Source: Ruminococcaceae bacterium UBA1730 (lineage in GTDB: Bacteria; Bacillota; Clostridia; Oscillospirales; Acutalibacteraceae). Taken from it: a stretch of 34,262 bases of DNA. Positions 16,450 through 24,584 of this stretch are shown piece after piece. Each line of letters begins with the position of its first letter. The first letter of the stretch is position 1. The translations under genes and the position numbers were made by a program. The stretch spans positions 9,442 to 43,703 of the forward strand of contig DCII01000054.1 of NCBI GenBank assembly GCA_002315935.1. The letters are read 5' to 3'. The notes beneath the pieces were generated by a model, which was not told the DNA's origin, made no database searches, and saw nothing but the letters and a program-made list of their open reading frames with translations.

Positions 16450-17019
16450 ATGCAGAAGGACACAAAAACCATTATTTCGGAAGCTTTTCTTGTTTTGCTC
16501 AGCCAGAAGCCCTTTGACAAAATTACCATCAAGGACATCGTTGAGGAATGCAACATTAACCGCAATACTTTTTATTATTATTACAGCGATATTTATGACC
16601 TTCTTGAGGAAATTTTCAAGAAAGAACTTTGCGTCATGATTGATGACTATAAAAAAGGCGGCTCATGGGTTGAGGGCTTCATCAAAATGCTGAATGTCTG
16701 CTTCACACACAAACGCATCATCAACAATATCTGCTCATCCCGAAGCTACGATTATTTTGAAAACTATATGTATAAATCATGCAGCTCGATTATGGTTGAC
16801 ATAGTAAGCTACCATGCGAAGGATATGGAAGTGCCTGCCGAGGACATTGAATTCATTGCTTCATTCTATGAATATGCAATGGTCGGAATTCTTTCAGATT
16901 GGTTCAGAACCGGCATGAGAGAAACTCCGGCAAATCTTGCAGGTCAGCTTTGGCTTGTAATTGACGGAATTAAGTTTTCCCTTCGCAGAAGCGAAAAAAG
17001 AGCAAGAGCAAACAGATGA
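16450..17019 (+). CDS. TetR/AcrR family transcriptional regulator
   Basis: This 189-residue protein has a TetR-type DNA-binding domain at about 4-50. The helix-turn-helix reads FDKITIKDIVEECNINRNTF and is followed by YYYYSDIYDLLEEIF, a typical TetR arrangement. The C-terminal ligand domain (about 60-180) resembles the DhaS-like branch but is too divergent to predict a ligand. GGGGTG lies 5 nt before the ATG. Its stop overlaps the rluA start by 4 nt. It may repress its own promoter; the repeat in the leader is a candidate site. Confidence 0.9.
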   Translation: MQKDTKTIISEAFLVLLSQKPFDKITIKDIVEECNINRNTFYYYYSDIYDLLEEIFKKELCVMIDDYKKGGSWVEGFIKMLNVCFTHKRIINNICSSRSYDYFENYMYKSCSSIMVDIVSYHAKDMEVPAEDIEFIASFYEYAMVGILSDWFRTGMRETPANLAGQLWLVIDGIKFSLRRSEKRARANR

Positions 17020-17684
17020 GAATTATATTTGAGGATGAAAGCTTAGTCGTTTGTCTTAAACCCCGCAATATTCTCAGTCAGGTCGGAAACGGAGAAAACA
17101 TGATTGCTCTGCTTAATTCGCATTTCGAAGAGAACGGCGAAGATGCTGAAGCTTTTCCTGTTCACAGGCTTGATAAGGAAACCTCAGGCGTTATGGTTTT
17201 TGCCAAAAATTCCGGTTCGGCGGCGACGCTTTCAAAGGCGATTACAGAAAACCGCTTCCATAAGCATTATTATGCTGTAGTGAAAGGCTCACCCAAGGAA
17301 AACAGCGGAATTATGAGAGATTTTCTGTTTCATGATAAGTCGAAAAACAAAGCTTTTGTTGTTGATGAAAAAAGAAAAGGCTCCAAAGATGCTTCGCTCG
17401 AATATAAGATTCTTGAAACATCAAACGGTTACAGCCTTGCGGATATTCTGCTTCACACGGGCAGAACGCATCAGATAAGAACGCAGTTTTCTTCAAGAAA
17501 TCTTCCGCTTTACGGCGACAGAAAATACGGCGGTCCGGCAGGTGAAATTGCACTTTTCGCATATAAGCTTGAATTTCCGCATCCGCAGACCGGCGAAACA
17601 CTTTCTTTTTCGGCTCTGCCCGATATAAACGAATCACCGTGGTGCCTATTTAAAAGCAAAATAAAAACTCCCTGCCTCTTTTGA
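17016..17684 (+). CDS. RluA-family pseudouridine synthase
   Basis: This 222-residue protein converts uridine to pseudouridine in rRNA or tRNA. The catalytic motif HRLDKETSG has Asp53, and LHTGRTHQIRTQF with LYGDRKYGG are the later RluA signatures. No N-terminal S4 domain is present, so the protein is short for the family (about 300 when S4 is fused). Coupled to tetR by an ATGA overlap. Its last codons and TGA lie inside the downstream terminator hairpin. The target site is not predictable. Confidence 0.9.
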   Translation: MRIIFEDESLVVCLKPRNILSQVGNGENMIALLNSHFEENGEDAEAFPVHRLDKETSGVMVFAKNSGSAATLSKAITENRFHKHYYAVVKGSPKENSGIMRDFLFHDKSKNKAFVVDEKRKGSKDASLEYKILETSNGYSLADILLHTGRTHQIRTQFSSRNLPLYGDRKYGGPAGEIALFAYKLEFPHPQTGETLSFSALPDINESPWCLFKSKIKTPCLF

Positions 17685-17700
17685 AGCAGGGAGCATTTTT
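17668..17700. terminator. Bidirectional terminator between rluA and rplQ
   Basis: A perfect 8-bp stem, CTCCCTGC (17668-17675) with GCAGGGAG (17686-17693), has a 10-nt loop. On the plus strand CATTTTTATT follows; on the minus strand TTTTTATTTTG follows. It ends both the tetR-rluA transcript and the ribosomal operon. The rluA stop codon sits in the loop. Confidence 0.93.
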
Positions 17701-17715
17701 ATTGAACTATCTTAA

Positions 17716-18057
17716 TCAGACAAGCTCGATGATGCACATTTCAGCAGCATCGCCTCTACGGGGACCTGTCTTGATTATGCGGCAATAACCGCCGTTAACT
17801 TCTTTATATTTGGGGGCAATCTCGTCAAAGAGCTTCTTTGTAACTTCTTCCTTAGTAACATAAGCAAGAACTTTACGCTTTGAAGCGAGAGAGTCGTCCT
17901 TAGCAATGGTAATCATTTTTTCTGCCATTGCACGAACTTCCTGAGCCCTTGTAACGGTGGTTTCGATTCTGCCGTTTTCCAAAAGATAGGTAACAAGGCC
18001 TCTGAGCATTGACTTACGATGGTCAGTTGTACGGCCAAGCTTTCTGGTACCGGGCAT
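17716..18057 (-). CDS. rplQ: 50S ribosomal protein L17
   Basis: Large-subunit protein near the exit tunnel. At 113 residues it is normal for Firmicutes. The N-terminal LGRTTDHRKSMLRGLVTYLL and the helix with TVTRAQEVRAMAEKMI are characteristic, and the protein ends with RRGDAAEMCIIELV. It is the last gene of the operon, 35 nt after rpoA, and is followed within 20 nt by the bidirectional terminator. Confidence 0.97.
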   Translation of the reverse strand: MPGTRKLGRTTDHRKSMLRGLVTYLLENGRIETTVTRAQEVRAMAEKMITIAKDDSLASKRKVLAYVTKEEVTKKLFDEIAPKYKEVNGGYCRIIKTGPRRGDAAEMCIIELV

Positions 18058-18092
18058 TTAGTTCACACTCCTTTACCGTTTGTATGGGGTCA

Positions 18093-19043
18093 TCATTCTT
18101 CGTCTCTGCGAAGGTCAAAGCCAAGAGAATTGAGCTTTGAAACAACTTCGTCAAGAGATTTTCTACCGAGGTTGCGGACCTTCATCATGTCCTCCTCGGT
18201 TCTGTTGATCAAATCTTCAACCGTATTGATCTGGGCTCTCTTCAGGCAATTGAAGGAACGAACAGAAAGGTCAAGTTCCTCAATGGTCATCTCCAGCACT
18301 TTTTCTTTTCCGCTGTCGTTCTTAACGACCATAACCTCTGTGTCGAAAATCTCACCTGAGAGTTCGCCGAAGAGATTGAGATGCTCGTTGAGAATCTTGG
18401 CACCAAGAGAAACGGCTTCCATAGCGTTGATGGTTCCGTTTGTCCACACTTCAAGAGTAAGCTTGTCATAGTCAGTAATCTGACCGACACGGGTATTCTC
18501 AACAGTGTAATTAACCTTTAATACGGGTGTGTAGATTGAGTCAATTGCAATAACACCGATAATGGGCTGCATCAGCTGCTTGTTTCTTTCTGCCGAAACA
18601 TATCCTCTGCCCTTGTCGCAGGTCAGCTCCATGCTGACATGAGCATCGGAATTGAGAGTAGCGATGTGAAGCTCGGGATTGAGAACCTCAACCTCGGAAT
18701 CGGTCTTAATGCTGCCCGCAGTGATTTTTTCATCACCGTTGGCATCAATATAAATTGTTTTGGGGCCGTCACCCTGAATCTTAAGGATAACATTTTTGAG
18801 ATTGAGAACAATCTCGGTAACATCTTCCTTAACACCGGGGATCGTGCTGAATTCATGAAGAATTCCGTCAATCTTAACGGAGGTTATCGCATAGCCGGGA
18901 AGAGATGAAAGAAGCACTCTTCTCAGGCTGTTACCCAATGTTGTGCCGTATCCTCTTTCAAGCGGTTCAACTACGAATCTTCCGTATTTTCCGTCTGAAG
19001 AAACCTCGGCAGTATCAATTCTGGGCTTTTCGATACCAATCAT
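18093..19043 (-). CDS. rpoA: DNA-directed RNA polymerase alpha subunit
   Basis: This 316-residue subunit forms the dimer on which RNA polymerase assembles. The N-terminal domain (about 1-230) contains ERGYGTTLGNSLRRVLLSSL, the dimer and assembly helix. The C-terminal domain (about 250-310), with LDLSVRSFNCLKRAQI and VRNLGRKSLDEV, contacts UP elements and activators; the rpsJ promoter in this window has an AT-rich element it could bind. AAGGAGGG precedes the start. A 131-nt gap with three hairpins separates it from rpsD. Confidence 0.98.
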   Translation of the reverse strand: MIGIEKPRIDTAEVSSDGKYGRFVVEPLERGYGTTLGNSLRRVLLSSLPGYAITSVKIDGILHEFSTIPGVKEDVTEIVLNLKNVILKIQGDGPKTIYIDANGDEKITAGSIKTDSEVEVLNPELHIATLNSDAHVSMELTCDKGRGYVSAERNKQLMQPIIGVIAIDSIYTPVLKVNYTVENTRVGQITDYDKLTLEVWTNGTINAMEAVSLGAKILNEHLNLFGELSGEIFDTEVMVVKNDSGKEKVLEMTIEELDLSVRSFNCLKRAQINTVEDLINRTEEDMMKVRNLGRKSLDEVVSKLNSLGFDLRRDEE

Positions 19044-19065
19044 TCAAAACCCTCCTTAAAAACAC

Positions 19066-19161
19066 GCAGGAAATCCTGCTTAGAATGCATTCAAAAACGC
19101 TGTTGTTTCCAACAGTTTTTCCAAGATAACAATGCGGGTCTTTGCCCAAAAACGGGCAAAG
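19066..19161 (-). promoter_or_regulatory. Three stacked hairpins between rpsD and rpoA
   Basis: In transcript order the hairpins are: CTTTGCCC with GGGCAAAG (19140-19161, 8 bp); CTGTTG-GAAA-CAACAG (19100-19115), flanked by an A run and by CGTTTTT; and GCAGG-ATTT-CCTGC (19066-19079), followed by GTGTTTTTAA. The second and third resemble weak intrinsic terminators. This could set the ratio of rpoA-rplQ to ribosomal mRNA by partial termination or processing. The function is inferred; the structures are read directly. Confidence 0.65.
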
Positions 19162-19174
19162 AACACGGCAATTA

Positions 19175-19801
19175 TTACTTGGAGTAAAGTTCAACGATAA
19201 GATGCTCTTCAACGGGAACTGCAATCTGCTCACGGGTGGGCAGAGCAATTACCTTGCCTGAAAGAGCTTCTGCATTGCGGTCAAGCCACTGAGGAACAGG
19301 GCGAGCTTCGTTAGCTGCAACTGTTGCCTTAATCTTTTCGCTTTCCTTGCTCTTGTCAGCAATAGCAACCTCGTCGCCTGCCTTGAGGAGATAGGAAGGA
19401 ACGTTGACCTTCTTGCCGTTTACTTTGTAATGACCATGTGTTACAAGCTGTCTTGCTTCTGCTCTGGAATTAGCCCAGCCAAGAAGATAAACAACATTGT
19501 CAAGTCTGCTTTCGCAGATACGGAGCAGGTTTTCACCTGTTACGCCCTGCTTACGCTCAGCCATAACAAAATATTTATAGAACTGGCTTTCCTGAATTCC
19601 GTAGTAACGCTTAGCCTGCTGCTTAGCTCTGAGCTGAAGGCCGTATTCAGTAGCCTTCTTGCGGCTCTGACCATGCTGGCCGGGAGCATATGCTCTACGC
19701 TCTAAAGCACATTTGCCGGTATAGCAACGCTCACCCTTGAGGAAAAGCTTTTTGCCCTCACGGCGGCAGAGTTTACATACCGGACCGGTATATCTTGCCA
19801 T
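19175..19801 (-). CDS. rpsD: 30S ribosomal protein S4
   Basis: Primary 16S rRNA-binding protein that helps start 30S assembly. It has 208 residues, with Cys9, Cys12, Cys26 and Cys31 near the N terminus forming a zinc-site pattern (C+ form). The S4 RNA-binding domain spans about 97-150 (ESRLDNVVYLLGWANSRAEA). In several bacteria S4 represses its own operon. It is 28 nt after rpsK and precedes the hairpin-rich gap before rpoA. Confidence 0.97.
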   Translation of the reverse strand: MARYTGPVCKLCRREGKKLFLKGERCYTGKCALERRAYAPGQHGQSRKKATEYGLQLRAKQQAKRYYGIQESQFYKYFVMAERKQGVTGENLLRICESRLDNVVYLLGWANSRAEARQLVTHGHYKVNGKKVNVPSYLLKAGDEVAIADKSKESEKIKATVAANEARPVPQWLDRNAEALSGKVIALPTREQIAVPVEEHLIVELYSK

Positions 19802-19829
19802 ATTGTGTTACACCTCCAAAAAATTCTGG

Positions 19830-20225
19830 TTACACGCGTCTTCTCTTGGGCGGGCGGCATCCATTGTGAGGAATGGGAGTAACATCCTTAATCATGTTAA
19901 CTTCCAGACCTGCAGTCTGAAGAGCTCTGATAGCTGCTTCACGACCCTGACCGGGGCCCTTAACGTATACTTCAACAGTCTTCATGCCATTATCAATAGC
20001 AATCTTTGCTGCTGTTTCTGCTGCAGTCTGAGCTGCGAACGGAGTTGACTTCTTTGAACCTCTGAAGCCCATCTCGCCTGCACTTGCCCACGAAACTGCG
20101 TTGCCCTGAGTATCCGTGATAGTAACGATAGTGTTGTTAAAGGTGGATTGGATATGGGCTGCGCCGCGCTCAATATTCTTGCGCTGCTTCTTACGACCTG
20201 CTGTCTTTTTTACTACTTTAGCCAT
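19830..20225 (-). CDS. rpsK: 30S ribosomal protein S11
   Basis: Small-subunit platform protein of 131 residues. The core THIQ-like segment HIQSTFNNTIVTITDTQGNA, then GFRGSKKSTPFAAQ, and the C-terminal IPHNGCRPPKRRRV are diagnostic; the HNG sequence is the conserved isoaspartate site in this family. It follows rpsM by 15 nt with an AAGGAGGG ribosome binding site. Confidence 0.97.
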   Translation of the reverse strand: MAKVVKKTAGRKKQRKNIERGAAHIQSTFNNTIVTITDTQGNAVSWASAGEMGFRGSKKSTPFAAQTAAETAAKIAIDNGMKTVEVYVKGPGQGREAAIRALQTAGLEVNMIKDVTPIPHNGCRPPKRRRV

Positions 20226-20240
20226 AATATCCCTCCTTAA

Positions 20241-20609
20241 TTACTTCTTCTTATTTGCAATTGTCTTCTTCGGACCCTTGCGTGTACGTGCGTTTGTCTT
20301 TGAGCGCTGGCCTCTGACGGGAAGTCCCTTACGATGGCGGACGCCACGATAACATCCGATTTCAACCAGTCTCTTAATTGCGAACGCAGTCTCTCTGCGA
20401 AGATCGCCTTCTACTTTAATGTTATGGTCGATATACTCACGAAGCTTTGAAACATCTTCCTCAGTCATATCCTTAACTCTTAAATCAGGATCTACGCCGG
20501 TTGCTGCGATAATGTCGCTTGCAGTTTTACGACCTATGCCATAGATGTAGGTAAGAGCAATTTCAATTCTCTTCTCTCTGGGCAGGTCAACACCTGATAT
20601 ACGCGCCAT
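20241..20609 (-). CDS. rpsM: 30S ribosomal protein S13
   Basis: Small-subunit head protein of 122 residues that contacts tRNA and the 50S subunit. The start MARISGVDLPREKRIEIAL, the helix-two-turn-helix segment and the basic tail with RHRKGLPVRGQRSKTNART are typical. It begins 42 nt after the rpmJ stop, with GGAGGTG as ribosome binding site. Confidence 0.97.
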   Translation of the reverse strand: MARISGVDLPREKRIEIALTYIYGIGRKTASDIIAATGVDPDLRVKDMTEEDVSKLREYIDHNIKVEGDLRRETAFAIKRLVEIGCYRGVRHRKGLPVRGQRSKTNARTRKGPKKTIANKKK

Positions 20610-20651
20610 TTGTCAGTTGCACCTCCAAATAAAACTTGGTTTCCGCAGGGA

Positions 20652-20765
20652 TTAACCCTGACGCTGCTTGTGCTTGGGATTTTCACAGATGACCATTACT
20701 TTTCCCTTGCGCTTAATGATTTTGCATTTTTCGCAAATTTTCTTGACAGAAGGTCTGACTTTCAT
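20652..20765 (-). CDS. rpmJ: 50S ribosomal protein L36
   Basis: A 37-residue zinc-ribbon protein, MKVRPSVKKI at the start and NPKHKQRQG at the end. Cys11, Cys14, Cys27 and His32 form the zinc site of the C+ form. It occupies its usual place between infA and rpsM, 21 nt after infA. Confidence 0.97.
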   Translation of the reverse strand: MKVRPSVKKICEKCKIIKRKGKVMVICENPKHKQRQG

Positions 20766-20786
20766 ATTAGAATACCTCCTTGAATC

Positions 20787-21005
20787 TTACTTGGAACGCC
20801 ATGTAATCCTACCCTTGGTAAGATCGTATGGCGACATTTCTACGGTCACCTTATCGCCGGGCAAAATCTTGATATAATTCATTCTGAGTTTGCCGGAGAT
20901 ATGTGCCAATATCTTGTGTCCGTTTTCCAACTCAACCTGGAAGGTTGCATTGGGAAGCGATTCTACTACCGTACCTTCAATCTCGATCATGTCAGACTTA
21001 GACAT
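20787..21005 (-). CDS. infA: Translation initiation factor IF-1
   Basis: This 72-residue S1/OB-fold factor binds the 30S A site during initiation. The sequence MSKSDMIEIEGTVVESLPNA and the middle GHKILAHISGKLRMNYIKIL are diagnostic. AGGAGG precedes the ATG. It lies 9 nt after the KOW gene and 21 nt before rpmJ. Confidence 0.98.
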   Translation of the reverse strand: MSKSDMIEIEGTVVESLPNATFQVELENGHKILAHISGKLRMNYIKILPGDKVTVEMSPYDLTKGRITWRSK

Positions 21006-21014
21006 AAAAACCTC

Positions 21015-21260
21015 CTAAGTGTTGCCGTTGATCTTTCGCCTTAACGCTCTTCTGAGCGCTCTGTCTGAACTAAGCTCTTCAGCACTGAGCTGAACGCCTG
21101 TGTTCATGACATGGCGGATGTTTTTCTTTTTTGGTCTATCTATGGGACGCTCTTTTCCGTCGCAGACCGAAACCTCTTTGCCGATGCTCTCCATAATCAC
21201 GAGAGGTCTGCCTTTGTCTCTGCCGGCGAGGGATAAAACTACCGAACCTCTTTCAAGCAT
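21015..21260 (-). CDS. KOW-domain RNA-binding protein (L14e-like)
   Basis: Small protein related to archaeal/eukaryotic L14e-type KOW proteins, found between map and infA in many Clostridia. The KOW motif is visible in GSVVLSLAGRDKGRPLVIM, followed by the conserved DGKERPIDRPKKKNIRH. The role is unknown but ribosome association is likely from its location. The frame can start at GTG 21269, but TAAGGTGG, which overlaps the map stop, sits 5 nt before the ATG at 21260, so I choose that one (81 residues). Confidence 0.88.
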   Translation of the reverse strand: MLERGSVVLSLAGRDKGRPLVIMESIGKEVSVCDGKERPIDRPKKKNIRHVMNTGVQLSAEELSSDRALRRALRRKINGNT

Positions 21261-21270
21261 ATCAGCCACC

Positions 21271-22020
21271 TTAAATCTGAGTAAGAATAACGGGGCCGTT
21301 CGCTGTTATTGCGATTGTATGCTCAAAGTGAGCTGAAAGTTTACCGTCTCTTGTTTTGACAGTCCAACCGTCAGGCAACTGCCTGATGCCTGCACCGCCC
21401 ATATTTATCATGGGCTCAATGGCAATAGTCATGCCGGGGAGCAGGCGCACGCCTCTTCCGGGTGTGCCGAAATTCGGTACGCTGGGGTCTTCGTGCATAA
21501 CCTTTCCTACTCCGTGACCCGTGTATTCACGAACCACTGAAAAGCCTCTTTCCTCACAATACCTTTGGATTGTTGAACCGATGTCTCCGATTCTGCCGCC
21601 TGCGACAGCTGCCTTGATGCCTTCATAAAGGCTCTCTCTGGTAACGTCGCACAGCCGCTGTGCTTCAGGAGAAATCTCTCCCGCCGCAAAAGTGGCGGCA
21701 TTATCGCCGACATAGCCGTTGAAGGTTGCACCTACATCAATGCTGACTATATCGCCCGCCTTGATTATGCGTTTCTTGTTCGGAATGCCGTGAATGACCT
21801 CATCGTTTATGGAAATGCATGAGGCAGCGGGATAACCGTTATAGCCGAGAAACGTGGGGATTGCCCCGTGCCTGACTATGTAATCATGAGCGACACGGTT
21901 GACATCGGCCGTTGAAACACCCGGTGCAACCGCAGCACCCGCTGCTTTTAATGCTCCGGCCGCAATAGCACAAGCCTCTTTCATAAGGTCAAGTTCTCTT
22001 GTCGTTTTGAGCACTATCAT
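21271..22020 (-). CDS. map: Methionine aminopeptidase, type I
   Basis: Removes the initiator Met from new proteins. At 249 residues it is the short type Ia form without a zinc-finger extension. The metal ligands match the E. coli enzyme almost one for one: Asp95 (SIDVGA), Asp106 (VGDNA), His169 (YTGHGVG), Glu202 (IEPMIN) and Glu233 (FEHTIA), plus His78 in the substrate site. GGAGG lies just before the ATG. In most Firmicutes adk lies between secY and map; here it is absent. Confidence 0.97.
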   Translation of the reverse strand: MIVLKTTRELDLMKEACAIAAGALKAAGAAVAPGVSTADVNRVAHDYIVRHGAIPTFLGYNGYPAASCISINDEVIHGIPNKKRIIKAGDIVSIDVGATFNGYVGDNAATFAAGEISPEAQRLCDVTRESLYEGIKAAVAGGRIGDIGSTIQRYCEERGFSVVREYTGHGVGKVMHEDPSVPNFGTPGRGVRLLPGMTIAIEPMINMGGAGIRQLPDGWTVKTRDGKLSAHFEHTIAITANGPVILTQI

Positions 22021-22036
22021 GCTGATCCTCCGTTAA

Positions 22037-22057
22037 TGCAAATCAATCCGATTTGCA
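22037..22057 (-). promoter_or_regulatory. Hairpin in the secY-map gap where adk is missing
   Basis: A perfect 8-bp stem, TGCAAATC with GATTTGCA, has a 5-nt loop and occupies half of the 43-nt gap. There is no U tract, so it is not a terminator. It lies about 10 nt upstream of the map ribosome binding site. It could be a processing or stability element, or a scar of gene loss. Confidence 0.5.
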
Positions 22058-22063
22058 GGCTCC

Positions 22064-23416
22064 TTAATCAAGGAAGCCTCTGTAATGTCTCATCATCATC
22101 TGGCTCTCGAGCTGTTTTACTGTTTCAAGTGCAACACCGACGAGAATGATGATTGATGTACCACCGAGTGAAACGTTCATCTTGCCATCTGCAAAGCCGC
22201 TTGCATGAAGGATTGCTGTTGCAACCTGAGAAAAGATGATCGGGAAAAGAGCAACAACTGAAAGAAGAAGAGCACCGAGAAGGGTGATTCTGTTGATGAT
22301 CTTGCCGATGTATCTTGCTGTCGGCTCGCCGGGACGGATACCGGGGATAGAACCGCCGTTATCACGGATGTTTTTGGACATTTCAATGGGGTTGTACTGA
22401 ATGCCTGCATAGAAATATGCAAAAGCAATGATGAATACGAAATAAATTATCGCATAAGCCCAGTTATCAGATGAGAAGAGGTTGAAGAACTTAGTCCAGC
22501 CTGAATCTTCTGTGAGTTTATTTGAAATAAACATCTGAATTGTGGGGGGCAGAGAAAGAATTGAGGAAGCGAAGATAACGGGCATAACGCCTGACATATT
22601 GACCTTGATGGGAATATGAGTGTTCTGACCGCCGTACATCTTTCTGCCGACAACTCTCTTTGCATACTGAACAGGAACTCTTCTTTCGGCGTTATCCATC
22701 CATACGATGAAAGCGATCATGGCAAGAAGGATGATGCCGACAACGATTGCAAGGGGAACATAAGCACCGCCCTTTGCGATATAACCGTTCTTGGGTCCGT
22801 AGAGAGAGGTGATGAGGGTGGGAATTCTTGAAACGATACCTGCAAAAAGGATAATCGAAACACCGTTTCCGATACCCTTATCGTTGATTCGCTCACCGAG
22901 CCACATAACAAGAGCTGTACCTGCTGTGAATACTGCAACGATAACAATTGCCTGGAAAACTGCTGCAAAGCCTGTGAACTTTGCACCGCTTGCATCAGTA
23001 ACAAGCATATCCTGGCTTCTGAGATAGAAGTAGTAAGCTGTACTCTGGAGAATACCGAGAGCAACTGTTACGAAACGGGTGATGGAAGCAATCTTCTTGC
23101 GTCCCTCTTCGCCTTCCTTCTGAAGTCTCTCAAGAGCGGGAATTGCAACTGCGAGGAGCTGCATGATAATTGAACTGTTGATGTAGGGAGTGATTGACAT
23201 AGCGAAAATTGTTCCGTATGTGAAAGCACTTCCGTTCATCATGCCGAGATAATTCAGGAATGAATCCTGGTTCTGAGCCACGAGCTCTCCTGTAATATCT
23301 GTAAAAGGAACGGGAATTGCAGAACCGAGTCTGAAGATGAACACGATAAGAGCCGTGAAGAGCAACTTCTTACGGAGATCTGCGATTTTCCAAGCGTTGA
23401 TAAACGTTTTGAGCAC
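22064..23416 (-). CDS. secY: Preprotein translocase subunit SecY
   Basis: Channel subunit of the SecYEG translocon, with about ten hydrophobic segments over 450 residues. The start MLKTFINAWKIADLRKKLLF, the plug region with PVPFTDITG, GIGNGVSIILFAG and the late IRPGEPTARY are family hallmarks. It starts 1 nt after the rplO stop, so it is strongly coupled to it. Confidence 0.98.
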   Translation of the reverse strand: MLKTFINAWKIADLRKKLLFTALIVFIFRLGSAIPVPFTDITGELVAQNQDSFLNYLGMMNGSAFTYGTIFAMSITPYINSSIIMQLLAVAIPALERLQKEGEEGRKKIASITRFVTVALGILQSTAYYFYLRSQDMLVTDASGAKFTGFAAVFQAIVIVAVFTAGTALVMWLGERINDKGIGNGVSIILFAGIVSRIPTLITSLYGPKNGYIAKGGAYVPLAIVVGIILLAMIAFIVWMDNAERRVPVQYAKRVVGRKMYGGQNTHIPIKVNMSGVMPVIFASSILSLPPTIQMFISNKLTEDSGWTKFFNLFSSDNWAYAIIYFVFIIAFAYFYAGIQYNPIEMSKNIRDNGGSIPGIRPGEPTARYIGKIINRITLLGALLLSVVALFPIIFSQVATAILHASGFADGKMNVSLGGTSIIILVGVALETVKQLESQMMMRHYRGFLD

Positions 23417-23417
23417 G

Positions 23418-23861
23418 TCAGATCACCTCTGCCTTTCCTCCGGCAGCTTCGATTTTGGATTTAGCACCTTCTGAAAAAGCATTTGCCTGAACGGTGAGCT
23501 TTTTCGTCATTTCGCCCTGGCCTAAAATCTTAACGCCGTCCAAAGTCTTTTTAAGAATGCCTTTCTCGATAAGTGCATCAACGGTAACAATTGCACCGTC
23601 TTCGAAATACTTATCAAGAGTAGCAACATTAACTATTGCCATCTCTGTTGCAAAGATATTGTTGAATCCTCTCTTGGGAATTCTTCTCTGAAGGGGCATC
23701 TGACCGCCTTCAAAGCCGGCACGCATACCTCTGCCTGCACGTGCCTTCTGACCCTTATGACCCTTACCAGCTGTTTTGCCCTGGCCTGAAGCAGGTCCAC
23801 GGCCGATACGCTTGCGTTCCTTGCTTGCGCCTGCTGCGGGTGAAAGATCGTGCAACTTCAT
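23418..23861 (-). CDS. rplO: 50S ribosomal protein L15
   Basis: This 147-residue protein has the basic Gly-rich N-terminal tail of L15 (RIGRGPASGQGKTAGKGHKG) that reaches into 23S rRNA, then the globular C-terminal domain. Its ATG overlaps the rpmD stop by one base (TAATG). Confidence 0.97.
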   Translation of the reverse strand: MKLHDLSPAAGASKERKRIGRGPASGQGKTAGKGHKGQKARAGRGMRAGFEGGQMPLQRRIPKRGFNNIFATEMAIVNVATLDKYFEDGAIVTVDALIEKGILKKTLDGVKILGQGEMTKKLTVQANAFSEGAKSKIEAAGGKAEVI

Positions 23862-24052
23862 TAGTTTGCACCTCCTTGCTTGGTTACCTCAACGAGGTGA
23901 GCAAGCTTTCTGATCTTGCCCTGTGTTGCGGGTGAATCCGGCTGAACGGAAACATCACCGATTTTGTGAAGACCAAGTGCATGGGCGGTAGCAATCTGGG
24001 GCTTGGTGCTTCCGATAAGGCTCTTTGCGAGCTTAACCTGAATATCTGCCAT
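23861..24052 (-). CDS. rpmD: 50S ribosomal protein L30
   Basis: This 63-residue protein has the bacterial L30 pattern: VKLAKSLIGSTKPQIATAHA then GLHKIGDVSVQPDSPAT and an end rich in hydrophobic strand residues. It lies 14 nt after rpsE with AAGGAGGG as ribosome binding site, and overlaps rplO by one base. Confidence 0.96.
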   Translation of the reverse strand: MADIQVKLAKSLIGSTKPQIATAHALGLHKIGDVSVQPDSPATQGKIRKLAHLVEVTKQGGAN

Positions 24053-24066
24053 TTTATCCGCCCTCC

Positions 24067-24567
24067 TTAACCTATAATTTCTTTAGCGGACTTGCCACGG
24101 ATAGCTGCAACTTCTTCAACGTTGCGAAGCTTTGAAAGTCCGTCAAGAGTTGCTCTTACTACGTTGCAGGGATTGTTCGAACGAAGAGCCTTAGTACGGA
24201 TATCCTTGATACCTACTGTCTCAACAACTGCACGAACAGGACCGCCTGCGATAACGCCGGTACCGGGTGCTGCGGGCTTAAGAAGAACTTCGCCTGCGCC
24301 GAATTTACCGATTATCTCGTGGGGGATTGTTGATCCCTTAAGAGCAACCTTCATGAGATTTTTCTTTGCGTCCTCGATACCCTTACGGATAGCGTCGGGA
24401 ACTTCGCCTGACTTACCGAGTCCGAAACCAATAATGCCGTTTCCGTCTCCGACTACAACAAGAGCCGCAAACTTATAGATACGACCGCCTTTTACGGTTT
24501 TGGAAACACGGTTTATGGCTACTACTCGCTCAGTGAGCTCATATGCCGATGCATCAATCTTAGCCAA
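24067..24567 (-). CDS. rpsE: 30S ribosomal protein S5
   Basis: This 166-residue small-subunit protein is involved in decoding accuracy. The dsRNA-binding-like N-terminal half contains VVAINRVSKTVKGGRIYKF and GFGLGKSGEVPDAI; the C-terminal half has GTGVIAGGPVRAVVE and the LRSNNPCNVVRAT segment. It lies 17 nt after rplR. Confidence 0.97.
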   Translation of the reverse strand: MAKIDASAYELTERVVAINRVSKTVKGGRIYKFAALVVVGDGNGIIGFGLGKSGEVPDAIRKGIEDAKKNLMKVALKGSTIPHEIIGKFGAGEVLLKPAAPGTGVIAGGPVRAVVETVGIKDIRTKALRSNNPCNVVRATLDGLSKLRNVEEVAAIRGKSAKEIIG

Positions 24568-24584
24568 AAGTATTCCTCCCCTTC

